Source of the DNA: Bacteroidales bacterium
GTDB lineage: Bacteria; Bacteroidota; Bacteroidia; Bacteroidales; Tenuifilaceae
NCBI GenBank assembly: GCA_013376985.1
Contig: JACABB010000008.1
Span: forward strand, 80,585-144,584
Direction of reading: 5' to 3'
DNA: 64,000 nucleotides
This document shows positions 1 through 7,910 of this stretch, one piece after another. Made by a program: the position numbers and the translations under genes. Below the pieces are notes generated by a model that ran no database searches, had not been told where the DNA came from, and saw only the letters and a program-made list of their open reading frames with translations. Numbering within the stretch: position 1 is the first letter of the stretch; every line of letters starts with the position of its first letter.

Positions 1-1114
1 CGGCATTTGACACCAATTGCCACTTGGTTCCCGTAGGGAAACCGGCACCACCCCTTCCCCTCAAGCCGCTATTCTTGATAGTATCAATAACCTCTGATGG
101 AGTTTTAACTTTTAGGCAGATACTTAATGCACTAAATCCACCCAGTTTTCTATATTCGTTGATATCACTAGGTTTGATAATCCCTCTATGCTCAGTTGCA
201 ATATTAATCTGCCCTTGAAGAAACTCGGCAACTGGAGTATCCGTGTTTTCTGATGAGTATTGTCGAAGAGACTTTGGTGCGCTATCGAATACTAAATCCT
301 CAAAGAAACTATAAACATTGCTTTTTATCCTGCTAAATGGGTTGTGAGGTTTAAAATGACGATGGATTACCTCCCTAACCTCATCGGGTTTAATTTTAGT
401 GTAATATGATGGTGACTCTCCCGGTTTATGAACCTCAAGCATTGGCACTTGGTTGCAAATACCAACACAACCAACGTGTTTAACGTTTACATTTATTTTA
501 CTCTTAATAAGTATTTTCTCAAGTTCCTCTTTAACACCAGAACTACCACTAGCAACACAGCATGAACCTAAGCCAATTCTTATTTCACCTTGAATTTCTT
601 TACTATCTACATAAGGTATAGTACCGCCAGTAGGATGACCATTCTTTGCTAAAAGAAAATCTGAAATAACTTCTGGAACTGTTTCAGATGTTACATGTCC
701 ATAAGTTATGCTACCTATCTGAACAACAGGAGCAATGGTACAACAACCTAAGCAAGCTACTTTCTCGATAGTAAATTGACCATCAGCATCGGTCTCCTCA
801 TTATCTTTTAAGTTAAGATTTCGTCGGAAAGAATCATACACAAGCATTGCACCCTTAACATGACAGGCCGTTCCAACGCACACCTTGATGATATGTTTAC
901 CCACTGGCTTATGCCTGAACTGTGTATAAAATGTAGATATACCGTATATTCTAGATGGAGTGATGTCAGTAGTTTCACAAACCCTTTGTAAAGCCTCCTT
1001 TGGAAGATAGTTATAATGATTTTGGATTTCCTGTAAAATTGGAATTACCGCCTCAACCGCTTTCCCTTTCTCCAATACTATTCTATCTACAGTTTCAATA
1101 ATATCATTTTCCAT
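1..1114 (-). CDS. NuoE-NuoF fusion (HydC/HydB-like diaphorase subunit), partial
   Basis: The first 371 residues of a longer protein that runs off the left edge. Three modules are visible. Residues 1-160 are a NuoE-type thioredoxin-like domain with a [2Fe-2S] site (CVGTAC and CLGCC). Residues about 180-290 are a second thioredoxin-like [2Fe-2S] domain (GSCC and CVGIC), as found at the N-terminus of HydB of bifurcating hydrogenases. After residue 300 the NuoF flavoprotein begins, with the FMN motif RGRGGAGFPTGTKW at the edge. The family takes electrons to or from NAD(H) through FMN. Partners would be a NuoG/HydA-type subunit encoded beyond the edge; whether this is a hydrogenase, a formate dehydrogenase or another complex cannot be decided here. 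The start is the ATG at 1114. It lies 57 bp after a PQQ-like membrane protein gene on the same strand, so co-transcription is likely. Confidence 0.9.
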   Translation of the reverse strand, partial: MENDIIETVDRIVLEKGKAVEAVIPILQEIQNHYNYLPKEALQRVCETTDITPSRIYGISTFYTQFRHKPVGKHIIKVCVGTACHVKGAMLVYDSFRRNLNLKDNEETDADGQFTIEKVACLGCCTIAPVVQIGSITYGHVTSETVPEVISDFLLAKNGHPTGGTIPYVDSKEIQGEIRIGLGSCCVASGSSGVKEELEKILIKSKINVNVKHVGCVGICNQVPMLEVHKPGESPSYYTKIKPDEVREVIHRHFKPHNPFSRIKSNVYSFFEDLVFDSAPKSLRQYSSENTDTPVAEFLQGQINIATEHRGIIKPSDINEYRKLGGFSALSICLKVKTPSEVIDTIKNSGLRGRGGAGFPTGTKWQLVSNA

Positions 1115-1123
1115 AAAGAATAT

Positions 1124-1152
1124 TTAAACGCTAAGTCGCAAAGACGCAAAAT
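1124..1152. repeat. Short interspersed CGCTAAG/CGCAAAG repeat, copy 1
   Basis: The gap between two minus-strand genes contains AACGCTAAGTCGCAAAGACG followed by CAAAA. The same degenerate CGCTAAG/GCAAAG pattern recurs at 3069-3124, 6248-6277, 6335-6365 and 47446-47517, always at gene boundaries. It is non-coding. Confidence 0.6.
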
Positions 1153-1171
1153 TTATTTTTTAAATTATTCA

Positions 1172-3055
1172 TTACTTTCCAATACAATAAAGGTTTTTAT
1201 CTCCTCTGATATAAATTCTACCATTCGCAAACGCAGGTGTTGTCACAGTTTTCTCTCCTAATTTAGGTTCTCCCAAAGAAGCATATACTTTATCAGCCTT
1301 AAAGATGTGCATTGTACCCTGTTTGTCCATCAGATAAACCTTATCTTCGGCTATAACTGGAGATGAGTAAAAACCATTTTCAAACTCTTTTGTCCAATAA
1401 CTCGTTCCAGTCTTTGCATCGTAACAAACAACTGTGCCATAACTTGTAACGACAAACAGGTACTTATCGGTTGCAACTGGGCTAGGAACATCGGATAGAT
1501 AATCCGAACTCTCCCAAAGTTTTTGTGGTGTATTACCAACCTTAATTGCGGTAAGGCTTGCATATTCGTTTAGCGCAAACACTACGCCATCGGCATAAGC
1601 AAGCGATGGGCCAACCTCACCCGAGATACAATCTATACTCCATAACTGTTTGCCGGTTGTTGGATCATAGGATGAAACTGATGGTTCGGCTACAAGCATC
1701 AGTTCTGCACGAATTCCTGTATTCACAATAATTGGTGACGACCATGATATTTTAACTTTTCGAGGAGTACTCCAAACTTCATCTCCAGTTGCAGATGATA
1801 AGGCAAGCACCCTTGGATTCGTTCTTTGGTCATATTGAACTATTACCAGATTTTTATAAGCGATTAACGATGATGAATGTCCATAATGATTCTGAGGGAC
1901 TCCAAGGTTTTTAGCCCAAACCCTTGTACCATTCATATCTACTGCCATGATATCGCCATTGGCGAAGATCACATAAACCCTCTTACCATCGGTAGAAATG
2001 GTTGGTGCTGATTGACCTGTATCACCCTGTACATCTGGAGCTTTTAATGGTGAACCCTGAATATTATCGGCATTTGCAATCCAAAGTAGTTTTCCAGAAT
2101 TCCTTTCAAAACAATAGACCTCTCGCTTAGAGGCATTCGCTCCGGCAACAAATATCTTATCTCCCCAAATAACTGGCGAATTATAGCCTGGCAGCGGAAT
2201 TGCTACTTTCCATAGAACATTTTGTCCCGATGAACCATCCCAACTAACTGGGATATTTTTTTGATATGCAATTGCGTTCCCTCCAAATCCTCTAAAATTG
2301 GGAAAATTATTCTTTAACTCATTATCTGATGGATAATTAGCCGCAGTAACTACTTGATTAGAAACTTGTGGTTGTTGAACCTGCTCTTTTTTCTCCTCTT
2401 TACTTGTTGTTACCTCTAATTTCTTTTCCTTGTTAGCATCAGTAACTTCTGCCGTTACATTTTTAGGTGTTTCAACAACTTTGGCTTGAGTTGTTTCTTG
2501 GACAACAGGAGAATTTGAAACTTGGCTCTTCTCCTCATTATTCGACGCTTGTGCTGCATTAATAAATGTAGATTTAAGCTGATTCTGTGTTAGAAATGCA
2601 AAAACCAGTGCAACAACAACGAGAGTTGCTCCTCCTATTGAAATCCACTTCCGAGCCTTATTCTGTGTGTATAATAACTTATCATCGTTTTCATTATCAA
2701 CAACAGGTAAACCCTTTGTAGCCAACCGAATAAATTGTAAAGCAATAATTAGTACAAGAACTCCTATCATAAGCATGTATCCTCCATTTTTTATTTGCCA
2801 TTGATTGGTAAAGTAAGCCTTACGGGCAAGAAGATCGAGTTCCCGTATTTCCTCTCTGAGTTGATTATCGTTGGGATTCTCCTTTAATCGTTCAACCAAC
2901 GTGTTTAAAACCTTAGTGTTAACTGGATCAACCCTGTTTATCTGGGTAAAATTTGCAATAATTAGTACGCAGAAGATAAAAGAGTATACACCAGCAACAA
3001 TGGCTACTCCTTTCCAAAGGCGAACATTTTCGATAACTTTTTTCAATTTACTCAT
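1172..3055 (-). CDS. Membrane-anchored PQQ-like beta-propeller protein
   Basis: 627 residues. Hydrophobic segments at about 16-36, 91-110 and 137-156 suggest three membrane helices. A Glu/Lys/Thr/Val-rich low-complexity linker covers about 160-250. From about 253 there is a PQQ-like (BamB-type) beta-propeller with repeated blades of the form DxxxGxxxW, opening with an FRGFGG motif related to the WRG motif of its neighbours. The propeller probably lies outside the cytoplasmic membrane. Nothing proves PQQ binding; no dehydrogenase catalytic signature or heme motif was seen. It sits between the polyferredoxin gene (60 bp upstream) and the NuoEF fusion (57 bp downstream). This suggests a structural or electron-transfer role in the same membrane complex, which is inference from gene order only. 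Confidence 0.85.
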   Translation of the reverse strand: MSKLKKVIENVRLWKGVAIVAGVYSFIFCVLIIANFTQINRVDPVNTKVLNTLVERLKENPNDNQLREEIRELDLLARKAYFTNQWQIKNGGYMLMIGVLVLIIALQFIRLATKGLPVVDNENDDKLLYTQNKARKWISIGGATLVVVALVFAFLTQNQLKSTFINAAQASNNEEKSQVSNSPVVQETTQAKVVETPKNVTAEVTDANKEKKLEVTTSKEEKKEQVQQPQVSNQVVTAANYPSDNELKNNFPNFRGFGGNAIAYQKNIPVSWDGSSGQNVLWKVAIPLPGYNSPVIWGDKIFVAGANASKREVYCFERNSGKLLWIANADNIQGSPLKAPDVQGDTGQSAPTISTDGKRVYVIFANGDIMAVDMNGTRVWAKNLGVPQNHYGHSSSLIAYKNLVIVQYDQRTNPRVLALSSATGDEVWSTPRKVKISWSSPIIVNTGIRAELMLVAEPSVSSYDPTTGKQLWSIDCISGEVGPSLAYADGVVFALNEYASLTAIKVGNTPQKLWESSDYLSDVPSPVATDKYLFVVTSYGTVVCYDAKTGTSYWTKEFENGFYSSPVIAEDKVYLMDKQGTMHIFKADKVYASLGEPKLGEKTVTTPAFANGRIYIRGDKNLYCIGK

Positions 3056-3068
3056 ATTTTAATTTTTT

Positions 3069-3124
3069 TAAACGCAAAGGTGCTAAGACGCAAAGAGTTT
3101 TTGCGCCGTTGAGTCTTAGCGTTC
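3069..3124. repeat. Inverted pair of CGCAAAG/CGCTAAG repeats, overlapping a stop codon
   Basis: Two copies of the interspersed repeat face each other. GCTAAGAC and GTCTTAGC form a perfect 8-bp stem, and further weaker pairing is possible. The right copy supplies the TAA stop (in CGCTAAG) of the polyferredoxin gene ending at 3116. The element may act as an mRNA 3' hairpin between two cotranscribed genes. Confidence 0.6.
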
Positions 3125-4381
3125 ATCTTCTTTTACAGGACAAAAATCAATACATCTAGCACAGCTAAGGCATGTACCCTTATTCGGAGTATAATCCTCC
3201 TGATATTTAAAAATTGATAGACTTGTTAAAGTCAACCCAAAAACCAATCCTAAAAATCCTCCTAAAATCCAACCACCGATATAAAACTTATTCACTATCA
3301 AAGCGGTTTCTTTAAAGAACTCCTCAGTAGATTTTCCCGATGATTTAAATGCAGTAACCTCAAAACTATCGGGTTGAGTATTATTGGGGTTCAGTAATAT
3401 CTGTGCAAGTTGAACATTATGATTAACCCTAGCCAGATTCTCATGGAATCGTGAACCCACATATCCACCAATAAGAACCAACAATGGAATAATTATAGTC
3501 AACAGCATAATTCTTCGAACAGCTTTATGGCTCTCCTCCTTCTCTTTAACCTGAACAGGTTTATCGATTGCACCAAAGGGGCATGAATTCTCACAAAGTT
3601 TACATTGAATGCACTTTGCAGGAGTTATGGTTAAGTGTTTTTTTGATACCCTGCTTACAAGGTTTAAAATAACACCGTATGGGCAAAGAAATCTACAGTA
3701 TGGCCGGGCAATGAAAACTCCAAGTAAAAGAAAGATTCCACCAAGCATAAACATTGTAAAACTGGCGTTAAGTCTGAAAAATCCTACAAATGGGTCGTAG
3801 CGACAAATAATAAAATCGGTTGATGTTGCCGCATAGAGTATAGAAAGACCTAAGTAGATAAAAGGAATCAATCCAAGAACTTTCAGTAACCAAGACTTAA
3901 GTGTAACTGGGCGTAGTACAAAAATATCCTGTATTGCTCCCAGCGGGCAAACCCCTGCGCAAAACGTACGACCAAAGAATACTGTGAAGATTATAGGAAT
4001 GGCAAAAAAAGCGATAACTGTTATTGGTATACTGTAAACTGGATTGAATAAAGCATATGTTACGTTCTGAACAGATCCAACAGCACATATACATCCTTCG
4101 CAAAAAAATCCAAAGTAGGCAATTGAAAAAATCGAAATCCAGAATACCCCATTGCGATTACGTTTTTTCAGAACCATCCATGTAACAACCGATAGAGTGG
4201 CAATAAGCACAACAACATCAAGAATTGCAAATGCTTCCGATCTAGGATCAGGTGTAGATGTTGGTGGCTGAATATATCCCGATTCAAATTCAGGTTTTGG
4301 AAATCGCTGAACAGCAAATGAATTATATAACTGAAGAGATATAATAAAAATGAGTACTGTATATGCTACCGTTTTTTTCAT
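3116..4381 (-). CDS. NapH/NosR-like membrane polyferredoxin
   Basis: 421 residues with an N-terminal hydrophobic segment and about five further membrane helices. Visible motifs in order: CEGCIC at 94-99; two CxxxCP motifs of the NapH/NosR type (CAGVCP at 141, CRFLCP at 229); a full ferredoxin motif CIQCKLCENSCP at 257-268; and a last CLSCARCIDFCP at the extreme C-terminus. This family (NapH, NosR C-terminal half, CcoG relatives) moves electrons between quinol or cytoplasmic donors and extracytoplasmic acceptors through [4Fe-4S] clusters. The gene lies 55 bp after the NapG-like ferredoxin gene, so a NapGH-like pair is likely. No nitrate, nitrite or nitrous-oxide reductase is nearby, so the terminal acceptor is unknown. 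Confidence 0.85.
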   Translation of the reverse strand: MKKTVAYTVLIFIISLQLYNSFAVQRFPKPEFESGYIQPPTSTPDPRSEAFAILDVVVLIATLSVVTWMVLKKRNRNGVFWISIFSIAYFGFFCEGCICAVGSVQNVTYALFNPVYSIPITVIAFFAIPIIFTVFFGRTFCAGVCPLGAIQDIFVLRPVTLKSWLLKVLGLIPFIYLGLSILYAATSTDFIICRYDPFVGFFRLNASFTMFMLGGIFLLLGVFIARPYCRFLCPYGVILNLVSRVSKKHLTITPAKCIQCKLCENSCPFGAIDKPVQVKEKEESHKAVRRIMLLTIIIPLLVLIGGYVGSRFHENLARVNHNVQLAQILLNPNNTQPDSFEVTAFKSSGKSTEEFFKETALIVNKFYIGGWILGGFLGLVFGLTLTSLSIFKYQEDYTPNKGTCLSCARCIDFCPVKEDER

Positions 4382-4396
4382 TACTTTAACCTATAA

Positions 4397-4429
4397 AACT
4401 CTGTCAGGGTTCAGAACCCTGACAGAGTT
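4397..4429. repeat. 33-nt perfect palindrome (16-bp arms, 1-nt centre)
   Basis: AACTCTGTCAGGGTTC, one A, then its exact reverse complement. It sits between the NapG-like and NapH-like genes. It has no U-run on the minus strand, so a simple terminator is unlikely. A different palindrome with exactly the same architecture lies at 57522-57554. Confidence 0.8.
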
Positions 4430-4436
4430 AAAATTA

Positions 4437-5021
4437 TTATCCTTTCTTTTTACTATCAAATCCCGAAAATAAATAAGGACTATCTGATGACACACGGCTA
4501 AAAGCCCCAGCAGGGCAATCACGGGCAATTGCACACTCATTGCAGTTATCGCAAAGGTCATGACGTACCTGCAATTGTAACGAACCATTACCAAAAGCAC
4601 CACAGCCCTTTACGCACTTCCCGCAACCAATACAAAGTTTCTCATCAATATCATACTGAAAAAAGGGATCCTCAACAAACTTGCGTCTTATGGCACTTGT
4701 AGGGCAAAGTTGATTTTCAGCAGCAGTTGTTAACTCCTTGGTTTCGGGTCTAAAATAGCCACCGCACAAATCGCAATAACCACACATGCTATATACGTGC
4801 ACACACTTAACGGCGGATGGGGTTTTAACACAATTCGTAGCACATCGTCCGCACTGAATACATTTTGATGTATCTAACTGCCATACCATTTGGCGCGCAT
4901 GCGAACGAGTCAGCAAGCGTCCTCCTATAGCACCAATTCCCAGAACTATCGAGAAGCGAACGCTACTATTTATAAATTCCCGACGACTTATTTTACTTTT
5001 TTTATTATCAGAACTTTCCAT
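4437..5021 (-). CDS. Tat-exported multi-cluster ferredoxin (NapG-like)
   Basis: 194 residues. The N-terminus has a twin-arginine motif SRREFI (12-17) followed by a hydrophobic stretch, so export as a folded, cluster-loaded protein is expected. Four cysteine groups follow: CIQCGRCATNC at 54-64, CGYCDLC at 80-86 completed by Cys106-Pro, CIGCGKCVKGC at 130-140 and CDNCNECAIARDCP at 157-170. This arrangement fits four [4Fe-4S] clusters, as in NapG/MauM-type ferredoxins. It probably relays electrons with the polyferredoxin encoded 55 bp downstream. The assignment to periplasmic electron transfer is firm; the electron donor and acceptor are not visible. Confidence 0.88.
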   Translation of the reverse strand: MESSDNKKSKISRREFINSSVRFSIVLGIGAIGGRLLTRSHARQMVWQLDTSKCIQCGRCATNCVKTPSAVKCVHVYSMCGYCDLCGGYFRPETKELTTAAENQLCPTSAIRRKFVEDPFFQYDIDEKLCIGCGKCVKGCGAFGNGSLQLQVRHDLCDNCNECAIARDCPAGAFSRVSSDSPYLFSGFDSKKKG

Positions 5022-5065
5022 TTTAAAATCTTTAGGCTCGTAATACTTTAATTCTACCTAATAAG

Positions 5066-5263
5066 TTACTTTGCCCTATTCTCTTGCTTAACCTTAATTG
5101 CTTCATCTTTAGTACAAATTGGCAAACTCTTACACCCATTACAAATGGAGTTACATCCAGAAGTATTACCCTCCTTCTTAAATAGCAGATAACCACTAGT
5201 TGCAGTCAACCCCACAATAATTCCGCCTCTTACTAGTGCTGATATAAAATTCCGCCTATCCAT
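5066..5263 (-). CDS. Small Tat-signal Cys-rich protein, unknown
   Basis: 65 residues. It starts with MDRRNFISAL, a twin-arginine-like motif, then one hydrophobic segment (about 11-28). A short polar tail carries C-x3-C-x2-C-x5-C (Cys37, 41, 44, 50). That could hold one small metal or Fe-S centre, or disulfides. The gene is packed 9 bp after the start side of the NHL protein gene and 44 bp before the NapG-like gene, so it is very likely a real part of the operon. I do not recognise the family. The RR motif together with four cysteines suggests a membrane-anchored periplasmic redox microprotein, by inference. Confidence 0.7.
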   Translation of the reverse strand: MDRRNFISALVRGGIIVGLTATSGYLLFKKEGNTSGCNSICNGCKSLPICTKDEAIKVKQENRAK

Positions 5264-5272
5264 AAGTCTCTT

Positions 5273-6235
5273 TTACTTTTTGATATATACACAAACACTT
5301 TTTTTAACAGGATCTAACACAAAAATCCTATCCTTTGAATCTACTGCAAGATCAATCCCTTTTGTTCCCTCATCAAAATTTTCTGGCGAAGCAACAACAG
5401 TTTTAAACTCTCCTGATGGAAGATGAATTTTCACCCTTTCAATTGCCTTTTCGCTGGTTACGAATGAGCCATCGGAAAGCATAGCAATATTAGAGGGGTT
5501 GCAACATCCGCAAAAACCATCAACATCCATCGAGGTTTTAGCCCATGATGAAACCAAATCACCCTTTTCATTGTAGGATTCTAATGAGTGTCGTCCTGGG
5601 TTTACAACCCATAACTCGTCTTCTCGTCCTATCAGTAAATCAAAATATGGGCTAGGAATTATAAAACCGGGGATTCCCTTGTCAACATTCTTTTTACCTA
5701 TCTCCTTTATCAAATTACCAGTTTTATCATATTGATATACAATTCTATTACCAGCATCCGCTACATACACAAATTTCTCAGTTACGGCAATACTTGTGAT
5801 TACTGATTTTTCGTTTACAGGATTCCATGATTTCAAAAATTTTCCGTTACTATCATAAGCCTCAAGATGATCCTGAATGCCTAAATAAACTGAACCATTA
5901 TCTTCAATCGCAATGCACTTAGCCTCTTTGCCTGTTTTAAAAGATGTCTTCTCTTTCAATTCACTATTGTAAACGATTACCTTATCCTTACCCGCTATGT
6001 AGATATTGTCCGATTTATCCACTGCTATCCCGTGTAATTGCTCAATATCTGGTTTTATCAGATTATACTGTTTATAGCCAATTAAAGATGAATCGATATG
6101 CCTTAGCTTATCCATCTTATACTCATAAGGATTATCATTGGAATTTTTAGGCTGATAAAAAAAATCCTTAACCATAAAAGCCACTATGACTAGGAGAAGG
6201 GTAACGGATAGCCAGATTATAATTTTCTGTTTCAT
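5273..6235 (-). CDS. NHL-repeat beta-propeller protein, membrane anchored
   Basis: 320 residues. An uncleaved-looking hydrophobic N-terminus (about 5-22) anchors a propeller outside the cytoplasm. NHL-type strands are visible: GIAVDKSDNIYIAG, SIAVTEKFVYVADAGNRI and DLAVDSKDRIFVLD. An unusual FCGCCNPSN motif puts Cys242, 244 and 245 close together in a loop. NHL propellers usually act as scaffolds or binding modules, and some are lyases. The Cys cluster is noteworthy because the next gene (9 bp downstream) encodes a tiny Cys-rich Tat protein. No enzymatic residues are recognised. It is part of the minus-strand redox cluster. Confidence 0.82.
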   Translation of the reverse strand: MKQKIIIWLSVTLLLVIVAFMVKDFFYQPKNSNDNPYEYKMDKLRHIDSSLIGYKQYNLIKPDIEQLHGIAVDKSDNIYIAGKDKVIVYNSELKEKTSFKTGKEAKCIAIEDNGSVYLGIQDHLEAYDSNGKFLKSWNPVNEKSVITSIAVTEKFVYVADAGNRIVYQYDKTGNLIKEIGKKNVDKGIPGFIIPSPYFDLLIGREDELWVVNPGRHSLESYNEKGDLVSSWAKTSMDVDGFCGCCNPSNIAMLSDGSFVTSEKAIERVKIHLPSGEFKTVVASPENFDEGTKGIDLAVDSKDRIFVLDPVKKSVCVYIKK

Positions 6236-6247
6236 AATAATTATATT

Positions 6248-6277
6248 TTAACGCTAAGTCGCCAAGACGCTAAGATT
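6248..6277. repeat. CGCTAAG/CGCAAAG-family repeat, left copy
   Basis: AACGCTAAGTCGCCAAGACG followed by CTAAGATT, lying just upstream of the NHL gene. It faces the inverted copy at 6335-6365 across about 57 bp, so the pair can form a long imperfect hairpin in the transcript. Confidence 0.55.
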
Positions 6278-6334
6278 AAAAAATCTACTTATAACTTTTG
6301 CACTCAATCATTACTTAGTTTTTTCGATCAATAA

Positions 6335-6365
6335 GATCTTTGTGTCGTTGTGCCTTTGCGTTCAC
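6335..6365. repeat. CGCTAAG/CGCAAAG-family repeat, right copy
   Basis: On the minus strand it reads GAACGCAAAGGCACAACGAC and continues with ACAAAGATC. It begins exactly at the TGA stop of the 474-residue PQQ-like gene (6362-6364) and is the inverted partner of the copy at 6248-6277. Confidence 0.55.
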
Positions 6366-7786
6366 TCCTCTCTTATATCAATACAAACCATCTGCTTAGA
6401 GGTTCTCATCAATAATCGACCATCGGCAATGGCAATTGGTCCCCATGAATCCTGACCTTCAATAATGTTTGCTTTATCCATTATAGCCCATCCTGATATA
6501 GTTGCCTTTGCTATTGTTAATGCACCATCATCATTAAGTATAAAGAACTTTCCATCGGCAACGGTATATGGTCCAAGGCCAAACCTATCAGTTTTACCGC
6601 TAGTCCAAAGAATTTTTTTACAATCATCAGCTTTACAACAAATAAACTGATTACGTGAACCACCTGCATCTTTAGGTTGAATTGAGAAGATATAGCCTCC
6701 CATAAAAATTGGTGTTTGCTGCTCGGATGCAAGGCCTTCTAAAGGACGATATTTCTGCAATACCTTAACATTAAAGGATTCGCCATTCTTAATCAATTGA
6801 AAAAGCATAGAACCAGCACCATAACCTGCTGTGATCAAAATTTTTCCATTATCAAGAATTAATGGTGAAGGAGCAACTACAGATGGGGCAAATTCCGTGG
6901 TTTTCCATAGTATCTGTCCTCTATCATCTCCATCAGCAGAAACACCACAAATTCCACCTACTGCTGCATAAACATACATCCTTTTACCATTAAATATCAT
7001 TGGCATCACGGAGGAATGCGACATCTTCCAATTATCTGGGTTTGGAGTTTTCCATACCACCTTACCTGTTGCACAGTCTATGCCAATTAGTAATGATGTT
7101 CCACCAGGTGCAATGACCGCAATATCATTCTCAATAAATGGGCATTGACCCGTATACCAGAAAGGTACTTCGGTTTTGTACTCCTTAACTAAATCTATAC
7201 CCCAAAGCAATTCTCCAGTTTGCGGGTTGGAACACATCACCTGACATCTAGGGCCGATAGTTACAATATACTTTTCGTTAATTGCAGGTATTGTGCGCGA
7301 CATTCCGTGGTTGCGTTTGATATGCACCTTATACGAACGTCGCCATAATTCCTTTCCAGTCTCCAATGAAAAACATCTCAATGCATCTGATTTCTTCGCC
7401 TCATTGTAATCAAGCAGATATACTTTGCCATTAAAGACAACAGGGGCAGCATGACCTTCGCCCAAATCAACCTTCCACGCAATTTTAGGGCCTTCCTTCC
7501 CCCACTTGTCAAGGAGTTTGATATTTTCTTTGTTGATATTATCAAAATCAGCACCTCTAAAATGAGTCCACTTTCCTGCTAACCCTGAATTTACAGATGT
7601 ATACTCAACGAAATTCTCTCCAATCTTTATAACCTCACTGGTATCAGAACCCTTATTGGGTCTATTGTCCTGACCGGGTACATTTACTCTAAATTCTTTT
7701 ACAGGATCTTTTAAAAACCAGAATATAAAAGCTACTAACGAGACAAATACAATTGCTGAAATTATATACTTATCAATGGGTTTCAT
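6362..7786 (-). CDS. Membrane-anchored PQQ-like beta-propeller protein
   Basis: 474 residues. A single N-terminal hydrophobic anchor (about 8-25) is followed by a short polar linker. A PQQ-like propeller begins at THFRGADFDN (about 75), a variant of the WRG opening of the four upstream paralogues. Blade signatures such as ETGKELW, QTGELLW and ATGKVVW are clear. It probably faces the periplasm. It heads the cluster that continues with the NHL protein, the Cys-rich protein and the ferredoxins; the next gene is 126 bp away with a hairpin-forming repeat pair between. It is unlike classical PQQ alcohol dehydrogenases in length and lacks their disulfide and Ca-binding signatures, so quinoprotein enzyme activity is not claimed. 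Confidence 0.82.
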   Translation of the reverse strand: MKPIDKYIISAIVFVSLVAFIFWFLKDPVKEFRVNVPGQDNRPNKGSDTSEVIKIGENFVEYTSVNSGLAGKWTHFRGADFDNINKENIKLLDKWGKEGPKIAWKVDLGEGHAAPVVFNGKVYLLDYNEAKKSDALRCFSLETGKELWRRSYKVHIKRNHGMSRTIPAINEKYIVTIGPRCQVMCSNPQTGELLWGIDLVKEYKTEVPFWYTGQCPFIENDIAVIAPGGTSLLIGIDCATGKVVWKTPNPDNWKMSHSSVMPMIFNGKRMYVYAAVGGICGVSADGDDRGQILWKTTEFAPSVVAPSPLILDNGKILITAGYGAGSMLFQLIKNGESFNVKVLQKYRPLEGLASEQQTPIFMGGYIFSIQPKDAGGSRNQFICCKADDCKKILWTSGKTDRFGLGPYTVADGKFFILNDDGALTIAKATISGWAIMDKANIIEGQDSWGPIAIADGRLLMRTSKQMVCIDIREE

Positions 7787-7822
7787 TGGTGTTTATCCTA
7801 ATCTATGATTTTACAAAAAGCA

Positions 7823-7900
7823 AAACGGATTTGTTTATTCTTTAAGCTTTTCAGGAAATCTCCTTTCCCAAATTTAGACAATAAAAAAACAAATCCGTTT
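7823..7900 (-). terminator. Inverted repeat downstream of a PQQ-like gene
   Basis: AAACGGATTTGTTT at 7823-7836 and its exact complement at 7887-7900 form a 14-bp stem around a 50-nt loop, just downstream of the stop at 7911. On the minus strand the first arm runs into TTTTTAT. The loop is long for a rho-independent terminator, so this is tentative. Confidence 0.4.
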
Positions 7901-7910
7901 AACTCTCTAA

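Noticed and set aside
3116..5021. Periplasmic nitrate reductase (nap) locus
   Set aside because: NapG- and NapH-like proteins are present, but no NapA, NapB or NapD is encoded nearby.
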